Shown piece by piece: positions 35,613 to 48,078 of a DNA stretch of 64,000 nt. The translations under genes were made by a program, and so were the position numbers. The notes beneath the pieces were generated by a model that was not told the origin of the DNA, made no database searches, and saw nothing but the letters and a program-made list of their open reading frames with translations. Origin of the DNA: Doryteuthis pealeii. Its lineage: Eukaryota; Mollusca; Cephalopoda; Myopsida; Loliginidae. Position 1 is the first letter of the stretch. Every line of letters starts with the position of its first letter. Where the stretch lies: assembly GCA_023376005.1 (NCBI GenBank), contig CM042179.1, positions 19,680,419 to 19,744,418 on the forward strand. The letters run 5' to 3'.

Positions 35613-38220
35613 GGAAAGAGACATAAAATTAACAACTGAAGCTTTTGTACAAAAACAGGAAAGCATAAGCACATTATAATCAAATCATTGTACCACAAAA
35701 TAAACCTGCATTTATATCAAAGTGAAATTACAATCAACAATTTACTTCTATTGTGATTTTATATAGTGCAGTAGATTTTAGTGTGATGTTCAATGAACAA
35801 TGCAAATTTTAAACATTGAATTTAAAATTTCATTCATTATGTCTGTCAATTTTATCTGAATTTATTATTGAAATAGCGAAATTTTGAAGTCAGTTTGTCA
35901 GAAAAATCCTGCGGAAATGAGGTATTTCTGTATATTTTTGTGGATGATTTTAGAACTAAATGCTCAATTATTTTTTAAAGTTAGGAATCTAATTTCTGAT
36001 GTCAGTTCTTATGAAACCAACCCATCTTTCACCAAAGGTTTTGATTTTCTAAAAAGAAAGTGACAAATCAATCTGCCCTACATATGAGTGCATATATATG
36101 AGAAAGGAAATGACCAGAAAATCATAATTGGCATATTTTTGCTATAAGGATAGCTTTTTATGATATGTCAATTTGATTTTCCATATTGTCTTCCTTTTCT
36201 CATATAACAAATTGAATTGGCCAAAATGTTTCAGTTTATAAAGTTTTTTTAAAATATTAACTTCTACTGAACAATTTATTTGTTCCCTTGTATTCTTCTA
36301 TCTTTTCAGGCAAATTCATAATTTTACCTTCTCAGAATTTATCTTTCTTAACAAAGAACATATTACTACTTTTTTCAGTCTTCCAGTGGAATTATAGATT
36401 TATTAAGGAAAATAACATTAGGTCCAGAATTAATCATAATCTGAAAGTAAATATCACAGGAATACAGACAAATTATAAATATGTCTACTCAATCAAGAAA
36501 CATGCAGTTATCTATCCTGAAGGAACATTATACACTCTTTTGCTTAATTAATTCTAAACTTTTAATTGTCTGTCTAATTGGGAGCAGTGCTTGTTCAAAT
36601 CAATCATTGGCTTCAGTAGGAGATCAACTTCATCATTAATGCTCATATAACCAAATTATTTTTCAATGTGAATATTTTTTATTCTGTTGGCTACCTCTAT
36701 CATTGTATAGCTTTGATTATTTCCAATTCTAATGCCTTAATTTTGATCATTCAACTTCCTTAAATAAAAAATAAAAAATGAAAAGGTTATTTTCTTTAAC
36801 TAGTAATGTAAGCAAATTTTACAAAACTTAAATAAATGCCATAATATAATGAAAAATGTTCTTTTCAATCAAACTAGTGAAAACTAAATGTAGTGTTATA
36901 GATAGATAGAGATTTTTTTTTTATAGGTTTTCCAATCACAACTTTTTTATAACAATAGAAAAGTTCCCAAAAGCCAAAAACTCAAATTTACCACATACCA
37001 ACCTCTACCCATAAAAATGATAGGTATACTCTGCTGTAACACCCGTCCTATTTCATAGACCTTCATTTACTTTCTAGCACTGTTTGTAACTTGTTCATTC
37101 ATTAGTTGTTCTGCACAATTTAAAAGAAAATTTCTTTGAAGAAAAAAGAAAAGAATGTCCTTTTATTAAATAAGTATACACTCTTAATAAATCCTTCTAT
37201 TTTGTTTACTTAAAAATTAATGTTTTTTTCATGTAAAATTTTTCTAATGCATTTTTTTTTTGTTAACAGGTAAACATTTATAAATAAGTTCAATAATTGT
37301 GTTCATAAACAAGTTTTACATTTTGTTCAATATTTCTTTGTAAAAAAATTGACAGTAAAATGTATTTACATTCAATTTTTTTAAATTTTTTTTGTCTCAA
37401 GTATTGTTCATACTTAGAGCCAACAACTATTTATATACATTTACTTTGCATTGGTTATAAATATCTAGAGATGAATTAAAATATATGGAAAATGTGCAAG
37501 TTACATTGCCATTTTATATAATGGAGAAAAATACATAATCATATAAACACGCACAAACCAATTTTAATGCAAAAGAGAATAAAAAGAAAGAAAGAAAACC
37601 TCATTTCACCAGCTTTGGTGTGTGACTCCCACTAAGGAGAAGAGAGCACAATATTTGAATTTTTCCATTTTTGAAAAGAAATTGTCACAGCTGTGAACAG
37701 TAGATACTTTACAAGATTGTTGAATGTTCAATAGTGGGGGAAATAAAATGAACCATCAACAACAACTGATTTTTACCCTAAAGAGATTTTGTATATATAA
37801 TAAGATTTGACAAGTACTGGGAGCAAGAAAAAATGTTACAAGGTTTATTAATCAGTATTATCCATTTAGATATTGTAGCTTTATAATTTATTCTGGTCTT
37901 TACAAAATTATCTTAATGAAATAATCTTTAATTTCTTGGGAGACCAACCAAATTGTTACAACTTAGTGTAACTGATAAATGGAACTTTCTAAGTAGATAT
38001 CATACTGGTTTAATTATCATTTTAGTCTTTAAAGATTCTCATAATGGAAGAAAGTTAAATTCCCTGGAAGACAGCAAGAAGCAGAACAGTTCTTTGCTGA
38101 AGAAAAGATTTTGAAGTTTCTATTTTAAAGGATGGAATTATGAAATTGGCTGAAATAGTGGAATAATGTAAAGGAACAATAAATATGTTGTTCATTAAGT
38201 TTGTGTGGTAGGAAAAACAT
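35613..38220. other. AT-rich non-coding sequence
   Basis: No gene or element recognised. Small open frames differ between the two arms because of indels. Mirror about 56150-58780. Confidence 0.5.
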
Positions 38221-38420
38221 TCACCACAACCAATATATTATATATATATATATATATAATATTAATATATATATCTATATATAATATATATAATAGGCAC
38301 AGTTGTAACACATCATAAATACTATTAAACAAGCATGTATTAATTATATAGACTTGTAAACTTTCTCATATACATGTACTCATTCACCCAAACCTACCTT
38401 ATACACACACACACACAGCA
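38221..38420. repeat. AT and CA microsatellites
   Basis: AT run at 38236-38295 and CA run at 38404-38418; in the mirror at 55964-56165 the GT and AT runs have different lengths and interruptions. Confidence 0.85.
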
Positions 38421-38499
38421 AACTCGCACATAAGTTAACTCTTACTCCTTGACATACAAATCACATATTAGTGCATATATCATCAAAAGGAGGGAATTA

Positions 38500-39115
38500 C
38501 ATTTTTTAACCCGGACAGAAATAAGAATCCAATGTTTCCATATCTTTGCCTTCAAACGTACTCCTGAAGATGGAAAAAGCAACTGCTGATTGTGGTTGAT
38601 GTCTCCATTGTTTGGTCTTTTATCCCAAGAGTATTGTAGCTGCTTGCTGCGAACATAATTACATTGAAGAAGACTTCTCCTTCACACAAAAGCTCAGCAA
38701 TATCCCTATATTCAACAAGGAGCAGCCTCAGTAAAACAGGGATCCCAAAATTATCCCCATAATGTTAAATACAATATTTTGGAAAAGAAAAGAACAAAAT
38801 CACCAAAATACAAGACACAAAAATTGCATCTGTTTTGGTAGAAAAGGTGGAGAAAAGTAATGACCATAGTAATACCATAGTTGAAAGCTTTAACAGTTTG
38901 TATTGTCTCAAGTACATGAAGTAACTTTGAAGGTCTAATCCCAAAAACTGGAAATATTCATAACATGTTACTGAGGTTGGATTATCTAATATATGAATTA
39001 TACTTGAGGATGTTAAACTTTTGTTCATCTGTGCCACAAATGCTTTATTGCAAGTGAATGTAAATGTTTGAAATTGAGAATTCCAAAGTTTATTTGGCAT
39101 GACTGCTTTTATTCT
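38500..39115 (-). other. Unrecognised hydrophobic ORF region shared by both arms
   Basis: A minus-strand frame at 38765-39100 (111 codons) includes a hydrophobic block TDAIFVSCILVILFFSF; the right arm (55509-55895, plus) carries the same block, continuing in frame through EGEVFFNVIMFAASSYNTLW. The two arms disagree on frame before and after it because of one-base indels. This could be a decayed membrane-protein exon or chance. No family recognised. Confidence 0.25.
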
Positions 39116-40610
39116 AAACTCTCATCATGGAACTCCTTGTGTAAGAGTACAGAAATTAAACAATACTCTTACTGCATGAAACTTAAATTAAGCAATATAC
39201 AATGATAGCACAAAGAGAGCAGTGTGCTACAGAAGATGGTTGAGACGAAGATTAACTGTGACAATTTTACAAGTTTATGTTTAGGTGCTGTTCAGTCAGA
39301 CAAACAGATCTACTTACATTGTTGAATTAAAAAATTGACAGGTGTGGGTTTAGACTTGGATTTGAAAGTGGTCTTTAAATAGAAGGATTAAAGTTTTTGA
39401 CTTACACTAATTGTGCATTGTGGAGAATATGCATCTCCTGTTTATAGAGTAGATAATACTCAAATAAAGTTAACTAAATGGATTAGACAAACTAATAGAT
39501 TGAAACAGATGTTTTGAAATGCTGCATTCGTTATTCATATCTGATCTTCATTATGACCAGATTTTTTTGCAGATCCAAAGAGTTACATAAATAGAAGGAA
39601 ACTTTTTTCCTGTAGATTTGGGTACAGAACTTTTACTCACAGGCTTAGAAAATCTATTTATAACTACACTTTCTCCCATTTTTGTTTGATCAGTTCAGTT
39701 TGTGATTTCATTGGTAGATTGAATTGTATGTGATCAATTCTAACCATTAATAAAGACAATATGCACCCCACCCACTCCTAGTATAGAATAGAGGGAAACT
39801 CATGTTGTTTGCTATGGCTACAATGGTGATCTGGTTAAAGACATCTTTTGGACAAGTATTTTTTCTTATAAGGGTCTGATTATTTTAAACATTAATATAA
39901 ATAAGAGTAAGTTTGATAGGAAGAGATTAAACCTATGCAATTTCATAATAATAAAAAAAATGTTCCAATTTACTCTTGGATACCCACCTTCAGGTCATCA
40001 AAATTTTTCACCCATTTTCTTCATATTTCATACATTTTTCTAGTCAAAGAAATACTTTTTTTTCTTTAAACTTTTTCTCTCTATATTAACATTTGTAATA
40101 TAGTATTTAATGTGTATGTAAAGATAAAGTTTGATATTACAAGAAATGGTGACTTTGAATGATGGCATTGTTGAAATGAAGAATTCTGGATTAACTAGAA
40201 AAGAGAAAGGAGGTGGACAAAACCAATTCTTAGTCTAAGAAAAATCACCAGAAAGGAATTAGGTAGAGGGTGAGACATGCAACTCAAGAAAGTGGAGGAA
40301 AAAAATGTTTGCTTTAATGTTTTTGGCTATATTCATAAAATATATCAAATAAATATACAAAGACTGAACTGAATCACCCCCCCCCCATCATTATTTTTAT
40401 TTACATCAGATATTGATCATCTTGAAATTAGATTGATTTCAAATAAAGTGAAATTCTGACTAAAATTTCTGGTTTTAAGTTGTGGAAAAGGAGCATGACT
40501 GCTATGATTTAGTCTGACTGATTATAATGTTTTCTTGTTATAATATAAATTGAATTAAAAATTTAAAAAAAAAAATAAAAATAAAAATCAAGATATCAAA
40601 TTATGCTAGC
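39116..40610. other. AT-rich non-coding sequence
   Basis: C9-10 tract at 40377-40387 and nothing else recognisable. Mirror about 53790-55260. Confidence 0.5.
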
Positions 40611-40625
40611 TGATAAATTTTAGCA

Positions 40626-40880
40626 TCTATTTCAAATCTATTAATAATTTTGAAAATTTATTTTATTTCAAATTATTAATAAATTTGAATTTATTTTATT
40701 TCAAATCTATTAATAAATTTGAAAATTTATTTATTTCAAATCTTATTAATAAATTTGAAAATTTATTTTATTTCAAATTTAATATTTTATTTTTTTCAAA
40801 TCTATTAATAAATTGAAAATTTATTTTATTTAATCTATTAATAAATTTGAAAATTTATTTTTATTTCAATTACTAATAAT
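40626..40880. repeat. 36-bp AT-rich minisatellite, about 7 units
   Basis: Unit TAATAAATTTGAAAATTTAT followed by TTTATTTCAAATCTAT. Seven recognisable units, one strongly degenerate. The mirror at 53424-53756 has nine. Confidence 0.85.
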
Positions 40881-41295
40881 TGAGATTTCAGGCTCTATTT
40901 GTCTGTAATTGAAACTATGTTACTGCTTACTTCAGAGAGACTTCAGGAATTAAGCAAGTTTATCAATGAGAGTATTCAATTTATAGTCAATATAATTACT
41001 ACATAAAATAATGAACAATGCTGGGTTATATTATAATATATAAGAAGTAAGTATGTGACAAACAATGGTCCACAATGTTTTCTAAAATAAGTTTCAATAA
41101 ATACATTCCTGTATCATTGATTTATGTATAATTTTTTTTCACTTTGATTATATAATATATATATATGTTGTAAACAAGGTTTTCGGCAAAAAGCCATTCT
41201 AAACAACCTTGTTTACAACTTATCATATCGTCGTGTAATAAAAGTCACTAGAAGAGGAATATTAACCTACTCTAAAAATCATAAAAATCTAAGAA

Positions 41296-41361
41296 GTTCG
41301 TTTAGTGTAGGAGTTATGAGATCGGCCTGTCAGCTTGGCAGTCCGGTTTCAAATCACGCAC
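41296..41361 (+). promoter_or_regulatory. tRNA-Asp-like Pol III promoter (boxes A and B)
   Basis: GTTCGTTTAGTGTAGGAGTT resembles the D-arm of aspartate tRNA, CCTGTCAG keeps a GTC anticodon in place, and CCGGTTTCAAATC is a box B-like T-arm. Stems are eroded, so this is a promoter relic rather than a functional tRNA. Confidence 0.6.
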
Positions 41362-41382
41362 AGGGCGTCTTCCGATCTATAG

Positions 41383-41424
41383 CTCTGCTGATGAGGCCTA
41401 ATAGGCCGAAATGTACATACAGAG
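41383..41424 (+). ncRNA. Hammerhead ribozyme, 42 nt (type I, minimal stem III)
   Basis: Stem I CTCTG (41383-41387) pairs with CAGAG (41420-41424). Between them: CTGATGA 41388-41394; stem II GGCC-TAATA-GGCC style hairpin; GAAA 41408-41411; a two-base-pair stem III (AT-GTAC-AT, 41411-41418); and the cleavage base A41419, giving an AUA cleavage triplet. Every invariant core base and all three helices are present. Family knowledge: hammerheads with tiny stem III are typical of animal retroelements. Cleavage is predicted, not demonstrated. Confidence 0.88.
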
Positions 41425-41429
41425 ATTGA

Positions 41430-41435
41430 TTTTTT
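41430..41435 (+). terminator. T6 run, probable Pol III terminator
   Basis: Six T six bases after the hammerhead's last base and 70 bases after box B; Pol III stops at runs of four or more T. Confidence 0.55.
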
Positions 41436-41540
41436 CTCGATTTGTTTAGCCATACATTTAAATGGTATTCCCGCCTAATTCATTATTAATTAATTAAATT
41501 TTCAAAATTAGGTACGACTCCAATTAAGCACTTATTCTCC

Positions 41541-41571
<31 letters not shown>

Positions 41572-41729
41572 ATATATTTATTTAAAAGGTATCTAATGTT
41601 TAGTTTTACTAGAAAATTATTTACAAACAAGAATAGTCACTTAAACTTTTCCAACCTTAAATTTGGAGATTTCTTTTTTGTATTCAAATGTAATATATAA
41701 CTGGTGTAGTTTTGCACATGTCATTAGTT

Positions 41730-41761
<32 letters not shown>

Positions 41762-41762
41762 G
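41541..41762. repeat. AT microsatellite and poly-A tract
   Basis: AT runs at 41541-41577 and poly-A at 41737-41761; the mirror copies (52673-52732 and 52477-52511) are longer. Confidence 0.85.
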
Positions 41763-42238
41763 TGATTTTAATACTTTTTTAAGTAAGTAAGTAATTAAAA
41801 AAAAAATGTTTAGTGAATGGGAATTAATGTTATTTATCTATTCTTTAATTCTTTTAGATTTATTGAAGATTTATTTATTTTACTCTTTTAATCTTTTTTT
41901 AATATTCAATTATAATTAATAAAAGCTAATCCTGGAAGAAAAAATATTGGGAAATTATTATGTATTTCCTAATACTTTATAAATATTTTTTTTTAATGAA
42001 GTTTGCAATAATCAATATCCACTGTAAATGAATATAGTTTTCATTGCATTTGGTCCCTATTTGTTTGTATTTACTAACTTAGTCAAACTAGAACCAAAAT
42101 GCATGGACCCCCAGTGTATCTGAACAATGTAAACCCGGAATTGACTTTAAAAAATTACTATGGTGGAAAAAAAAATTTTTGTAAAAGAAACAAAAAAAAA
42201 AAAAAAACCAAAACAATTTAGTTCACATAAATAATAAT

Positions 42239-42333
42239 AAAATAAAATACATTGAGCAAAAATTCTAAATTAATATCTTAATTGTCCAAATTAAGAATAT
42301 TAATTTAGAATTTTGCTCAATGTATTTTATTTT
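42239..42333. repeat. 95-bp near-perfect hairpin
   Basis: Arms AAAATACATTGAGCAAAA.. and its complement pair for about 45 bp around a 4-base centre near 42284, with only one or two single-base bulges. It may be a small foldback element. Mirror at 51895-51990 with the bulges on the other side. Confidence 0.85.
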
Positions 42334-44454
42334 TTAAATTGCTGAATTTTTATTTCAGGTAACACTTTTTTTTTTTAACTTTGGAAAAACTTAAATATTC
42401 TAAGTGAGTTGTGAGTTTAATTTTTCTTTCCTACCTGCTTATTCAGTGTTTTATTTATTAAAATAAAAAGGAAGGATATTTTTCTATTGTATGTGGAGTT
42501 CTTCTGTGGATTTGTGGCACAACAAGTTTTTTAGTTTAAGAGTTGGAAGAGAAAAGTGAGAATTTTTTAAAGAATTTATTTTTCTACAGAACTGAACTGA
42601 ATAAAATTTTTGTTTTACATTGAATTTTTAACCCTACACACCTTGGACATATATTTTTCAAAATTTAATTTTATGCCACCTAGAGGGTGTTTTTTTTTTG
42701 CTATTTATAGGTAAAGGACAATATTTAATTCATTTGTATTACAATTGATTAAGAATTTCATTCATATTACAAATGATTAATATCTAAAAATTGCAATCAT
42801 TCAACAAATTGGAGAAAAAGACCAAAAAGAAAAAGAAAATCAGATTTTGTTTTAACAATTTCAGTGAGGTATGGATTTAACTATTACAATTCTGTCCGCA
42901 TTTTCATTTTAGCTTGTAAATTATATTACATAACACACAATTCATTAAGTCATAACTTGATATTTTTGTCTACTGTAAATTTGTCTTGCACACAAAAATT
43001 AACTAAAGACACTTTAATTTACAAACATTGTAAAAGATCCACATTTCTTTATCAATAGTCAGAGGATAAAATTCAATTGAAAAAAGATTTGGGATCTTTT
43101 TGACAGCCTTTTTAGCTTTTGGTGGAAAAAAAAAAAAAAAAAAAAAAAAAGAAAAAAAAGAAGCCCCCCCCAAAAAAAAAAACAGTTTGGCTGATACAGT
43201 TTATATATATTTAAAACATCATTTGTTAAACATTCTTCCATAGAAATTTTTTTAAAAAAAGGTTTGTTTTATAAATTTTTGCATTAATTAATTTAGCAAA
43301 CCTCTTGATACACAATTAATATTAATAATGAAATTAACTTTATATATAAAGCGTGTAAAAGTGCAAACATTGCAATGGCTATGGTCTTAAAATGATATCA
43401 TACAAAATATATAAAGACATTTAAAAATGCTTGAAGTTATTTAAATAAATATTTCACAATATAATTAAATGTTCACAAAATACTTAACATTTTTGTTGAA
43501 AGAGAAACAATTTAAATTATAAAACTATCATCATCTATAAGATGAAATTTAGAATATAAAATATTGAATTCTGTAAAATGCTCTGCAGATTTAAAGTATT
43601 TAAACTCAAATAGATTATCAATAAAATTAGGTAAAATATTGATTCTGTATTGAAGTTTTACAAATCCCTTTTTGCTAATCTTGAATTTTAAGATGAATGT
43701 CACATTTTTTTGTGGGGTGGGGATAATGTATCTATTTTGATAGGGTGCCTTTGGTATAAGTAAAAAGGGAGAGAGAAAATATAATATTCATATACATGTA
43801 TGAAGAAAAAAGAAAGAAATGCACCTAACATGCAAGTTACAATGTTCATTTATGCTGGTGACTGAAATGATTTTCCAGCTCTGAGCCAATATGTCATTTT
43901 AAGGATTTTTTTCAAAACAGTAAAGCTATACAACTCACCTGATTGATAACTTATTGTGACAGGACAGAAATTTCTGGTCCTTAAAAATGGGATAGAAAAA
44001 CCAAAAAAAAAAGTAGTGCAAGAGTGCAAACATTGGTAGTAAATACTCAAGGTCTTAGAGCTACTCTTAAGGGACAACTAAGATCAAGGGAAGACTATAT
44101 CCTTTTTTACTTATTTGAATTTAAAGATTTAATTTCATTTATTTTTGTAAGAGTAATTTTAAATGAGTAAAATGCTACCAATAAAATGTATGAACTTTAG
44201 ACATATTTAGTAATTGTTTCTTTATGCTTTTTTTTCTCAGAATTCTCGGGTTATTTAGTTTTAAAAAAAAATTCAGATACATTGCAATAGTTTTCAAACT
44301 GATTACAAATCAAAGCTTGGTGCTTTATGGCCAATGAAAATTTATTAAAAAAATCTTTCTCTATGTTAACAGTAGAAAGAAAATATTTCTTACATTTTTA
44401 AATATAAAGTAGAATTTTAACTAATCAAATTATTTACTTTGAAACATTCAAAGT
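42334..44454. other. AT-rich non-coding sequence
   Basis: Poly-A/poly-C tract at 43125-43182. Short open frames on the minus strand (43512-43703, 43850-44077) are altered in the mirror and have no recognisable domain. Confidence 0.5.
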
Positions 44455-44712
44455 CACAGAGCATCTGCCTAGGAATTTCAAGGTTACAGGTTTGATGGTC
44501 TTTGCTAAATCAGTTCTGAGTAGTATATCTTTGATCATCTAATCTATGTTGTAGAGCAACTGGGAGCTGATAGTAGGTGTGGTACTTCAACCTCAGCAAA
44601 AACAATCTACCTGGTCTAGCACTAATGGAAAAAAAAAAAAAAAAAAAGTTGCGGGGGGAATATACCGTTCACTGTGGCTGATACTGACAATAGGCCTCTA
44701 CTTTACTTTTAC
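44455..44712 (+). mobile_element. Degraded tRNA-derived SINE
   Basis: The head retains a box B-like ACAGGTTTGATGGTC; the body has GGGAGCTGATAGTAGGTGTG, 'gtacttcaacctcagc', 'acaatctacctggtctagcac', 'ggctgatactgacaataggcc' and the tail CTTTACTTTTA. An A-rich expansion and G6 run (44630-44658) interrupt the position where other copies read 'gatagactc'. Same family as 8887-9131. Confidence 0.8.
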
Positions 44713-46106
44713 TACTATTATAAACTTATTAGCTTGATACTATATAAGTTTTTTAATACAATTAATTGATAAAATCTGTATATTAAGATTTTATAGAAAA
44801 ATTCAATGATCATATCTACACAGATTTACAATGGTTTGTGCATATTGTAAAGAACTGATAAATGTTTGGAAAAAGAGAAAAGTAGAGGAAAACAAAGGAT
44901 TATAGAGAGAAATGATTATTTTGGTATAATCATTGGTTTAAAGCATAAAAGAATAAAGTAAAGGATTATTCAATTGTAGAATAGAAAAACTACTAGATAA
45001 ACAAGTACATAAAAAAAAGGAAGATATATAATAAATCATTGCACAATATTGTAAGAGTCGTCATCATTATAATTCCATGAGTTGTTTTAATATTCTTATC
45101 CTTGCTTGTTTTATAATAAAATGCAGATTCATTTTTGGGGCCTAGATTTATCAATTCAGACAATATAGTAGGAATTTTATAATAGATAGTTTTAGATATA
45201 AAGTACCAGATTCCTGTAGCCTTCTTCATTTATCATTTCAACCTTATTTAAGAGGGTGATGTCTAAGCCTCTCTCATATATGTATGGATATATATATAAA
45301 TTCATGGTATCGGACCTTTAATTATGGATTTTCAATTTTTAAAGTCTAAATTTTCTGGGGTTAGTTGTGTTTGTCTTTTATTATAAAAGTCACAATTTAT
45401 GAAGAGATTGTATAGTTCATCAATGGAAAAATGTCATTAGTCACAAATTATTTTAGGGCACCTTCTTATGTAGGGTAGGTTTGCAATACCCTATTTATGG
45501 TTAGTATCAAGTTTTTATGTATTTATCCATGTCTTGCAGGGCAGAATGTGACATAAGGTATTTTTTAAAGTGGAGTACAGCTGGTTTGCATTTAGTTTTC
45601 TTCTTCTGTAGCAACAAGTGATGCGCTTCTAAACATAAAGTAAAGATTTGAAATTTGGTTTGCCAAATCCATTTCTAAAATGATGATAAATCTCGCTTGT
45701 TTTTTGTTGGGATACTGGATATAATTATTTGATAAAAACAATGGTATAGAACATAGTGTCTAGACATCTACATAAACTTGGACTGGAACTGGAGAAGAAA
45801 AAAAATGGTACTGCTACTGTCTTGTGAATGAACTGATAAAAATGAATGTAAATGTTCTGCTCTTTTAACAAGAAATGAAAATCCTCAGGAATCTGATCTT
45901 CAAATCTAAAATTTCTAGAATATCACTGATTCAATATGCAGTGGAAATGAATATATTTGCTGGAATTGGCTGATGAGGAAAGAAGCAAAAGAGGAGAATA
46001 CAAGTCTGAAATAATTCATAGAAAAAAAGAAAAGAAAAAAAAGAAGAGTGAAATCAACTTGAAAAAATAATAAAATTAAGCAAATTATAGGACACTGAAA
46101 TTTTTA

Positions 46107-46145
<39 letters not shown>

Positions 46146-47111
46146 AAAGAAAGAAAAAAGGTGAATTTATGAAGATTGCAGAGATAAAAGTGTAATAATA
46201 ATTATAAATAATTTTAATACTTTTTAATACAGAATCTTTGTTCACCTTTAAATAAATCCTAGTATTGAATCTTGTGTGCTTAATTGCAATTTTCAAATCA
46301 TTCTAGCTGTAGTAGTAATATAGTTCTTAATTCTCACTGATATTTTATTACTTGAGATGTATGTAAGATACAAAATTGTTACTGCATTAATATTTTCCTT
46401 GTTATGATAGAGGTAATCTTCTGAATAAAACCAAATGACAGAAAAGGAATTGGACAATTCTTGCTATTGACTGCTTAGTGTTTTCAAATTCAGGCATCAT
46501 AGGAATAATTATTGGGGTATATAGTTTATCCTGTTGCTGTTTTTTTTATTAAAAAATTATTAGTAAGAGGCGATGCAAACATAAGATAATTCTACAAGAG
46601 AAGTCAATTGAGTATGCTTTAATTTAAAAATAGACATTCTGATCCAATAAAAGGCTGATTGAATTTAAAATATACTGTTATAATTTAAATTAAATATGAA
46701 TTTTAATATATCTAAGAAAAATAGGAGACATGAAAAGCTAATTTGGTAAAGTGGTTATATATTATTTCTTATTGTAATAAATGATGATAAGAATTATATG
46801 ATCCATTAATTTTTTCTTCAATTATGGAAATGTATTATAGATATACTTGAAATTTATAACAGCAAATTATGTAGATTGATTTTAAATTCAGTAATGCAGA
46901 ATTTAATCTTGAACTAGTTATAATTAAGTAAAAGCATATAATAATTAACTGAAACAGTTAGATTTTTTGTCCGTCATAAAAATTATACGTTTTTAATCCT
47001 TTATTTTTAACGAAAAAAGTTGTGTTTTATAAAGACTTTAATTATTCTTGCGAGGTTTTGGTGGAAGCAGCAGAAATATATTGCATTGTTGTTTTGTAAA
47101 GTAAAAAAGTA
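44713..47111. other. AT-rich sequence running to palindrome 2 turnaround
   Basis: Poly-A of about 35 at 46109-46143; nothing else recognised. The short open frames at 44993 and 46054 are not supported by the mirror arm. Confidence 0.5.
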
Positions 47112-48022
47112 TAGTATTTATTATCTTTTGAAGGATATTTTACAATGCAATTCTTAATATTTTCTCATTCTCTGCTGATATTAAGTCTTATACATTTTTT
47201 TGTTTAAAATAAGATTAAGGTATACATGTTTTTTTGGGAAAAATCTAACTGTTTGGCAGTTATTAGTTATATTTGTTTTTTACTATATTATAACTAGGTT
47301 TCAGATTAAATTCTTGCATTACTGATTAAAAATCGAATCTTACATAAATTTGCTGTTATAAATTTGAATATATCTAAATACATTCCATATTGAAGAAAAA
47401 ATTTGGATCATATAATTTATCATATTATTACAATAAGAAATATATATAAGCACTTTACCAATTAGTTTTCATGTCTTATTTTTCTTAGATATATTAAAAT
47501 ATATTAATTTAAATTTATAACAGTATTATTTTTAAATCAATCAGCCTTTTATTGGGATTCAGATATGTCTATTTTAAATAAAGATACTTCATTGACTTCT
47601 CTTTGTATTATCTTATTGTTGATGTGTTTATTATATAATTTTTTTAATTAAAAAAACAGCAACGGATAAATATATACCAATAGATTATTCTATGATGGCT
47701 TGAATTTGAACATAAGCAGTCAATAGCAAGAATTGTCAATTCCCTTTTCTGTCATTTGGTTTAGTCAGAAGATTACTCTATCAGTAACAAGGAAATATTA
47801 ATGGGTATAACAATTTTGTATCTTCATATCTCAAGTAATAATATCAGTGAGAATTAAGAACTATATTACTACTACAGCTAGAGATGATTTGAAATTGCAT
47901 TAAGCACACAAGATTCAATACTAGGATTTATTTAAAGGTGAACAAGATTCTGTATTAAAAAGTATAAAATTATTTATAATTATTATTTACACTTTTTATC
48001 TCTGCAATCTTCTATAATTCAC

Positions 48023-48078
<56 letters not shown>

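Larger units (their letters stand above)
41167..41540 (+). mobile_element. SINE-like element with tRNA-Asp-like head and hammerhead
   Basis: An approximately 375-bp, less AT-rich unit set between AT microsatellites. In order: a 15-bp terminal hairpin (GTTGTAAACAAGG at 41167 against CCTTGTTTACAAC ending 41219); a 75-bp spacer; an aspartate-tRNA-like segment 41296-41361; a hammerhead 41383-41424; a T6 run 41430-41435; and a 100-bp tail ending AATTAAGCACTTATTCTCC. No protein. The layout suggests a Pol III-transcribed non-autonomous retroelement whose RNA can cut itself. The complete mirror is 52734-53110, almost identical. Confidence 0.7.

Noticed and set aside
41368..41381. TCTTCCGATCT next to the hammerhead (AGATCGGAAGA in the mirror at 52896), like an Illumina adapter end
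   Set aside because: Only 11 bases match, the next base differs, and the string lies inside a coherent repeat present identically in both arms. It is a coincidence, though adapter trimming could clip short reads here.
45970..45985. CTGATGAGGAAAG as a hammerhead
   Set aside because: No room for stem II between the two core motifs.
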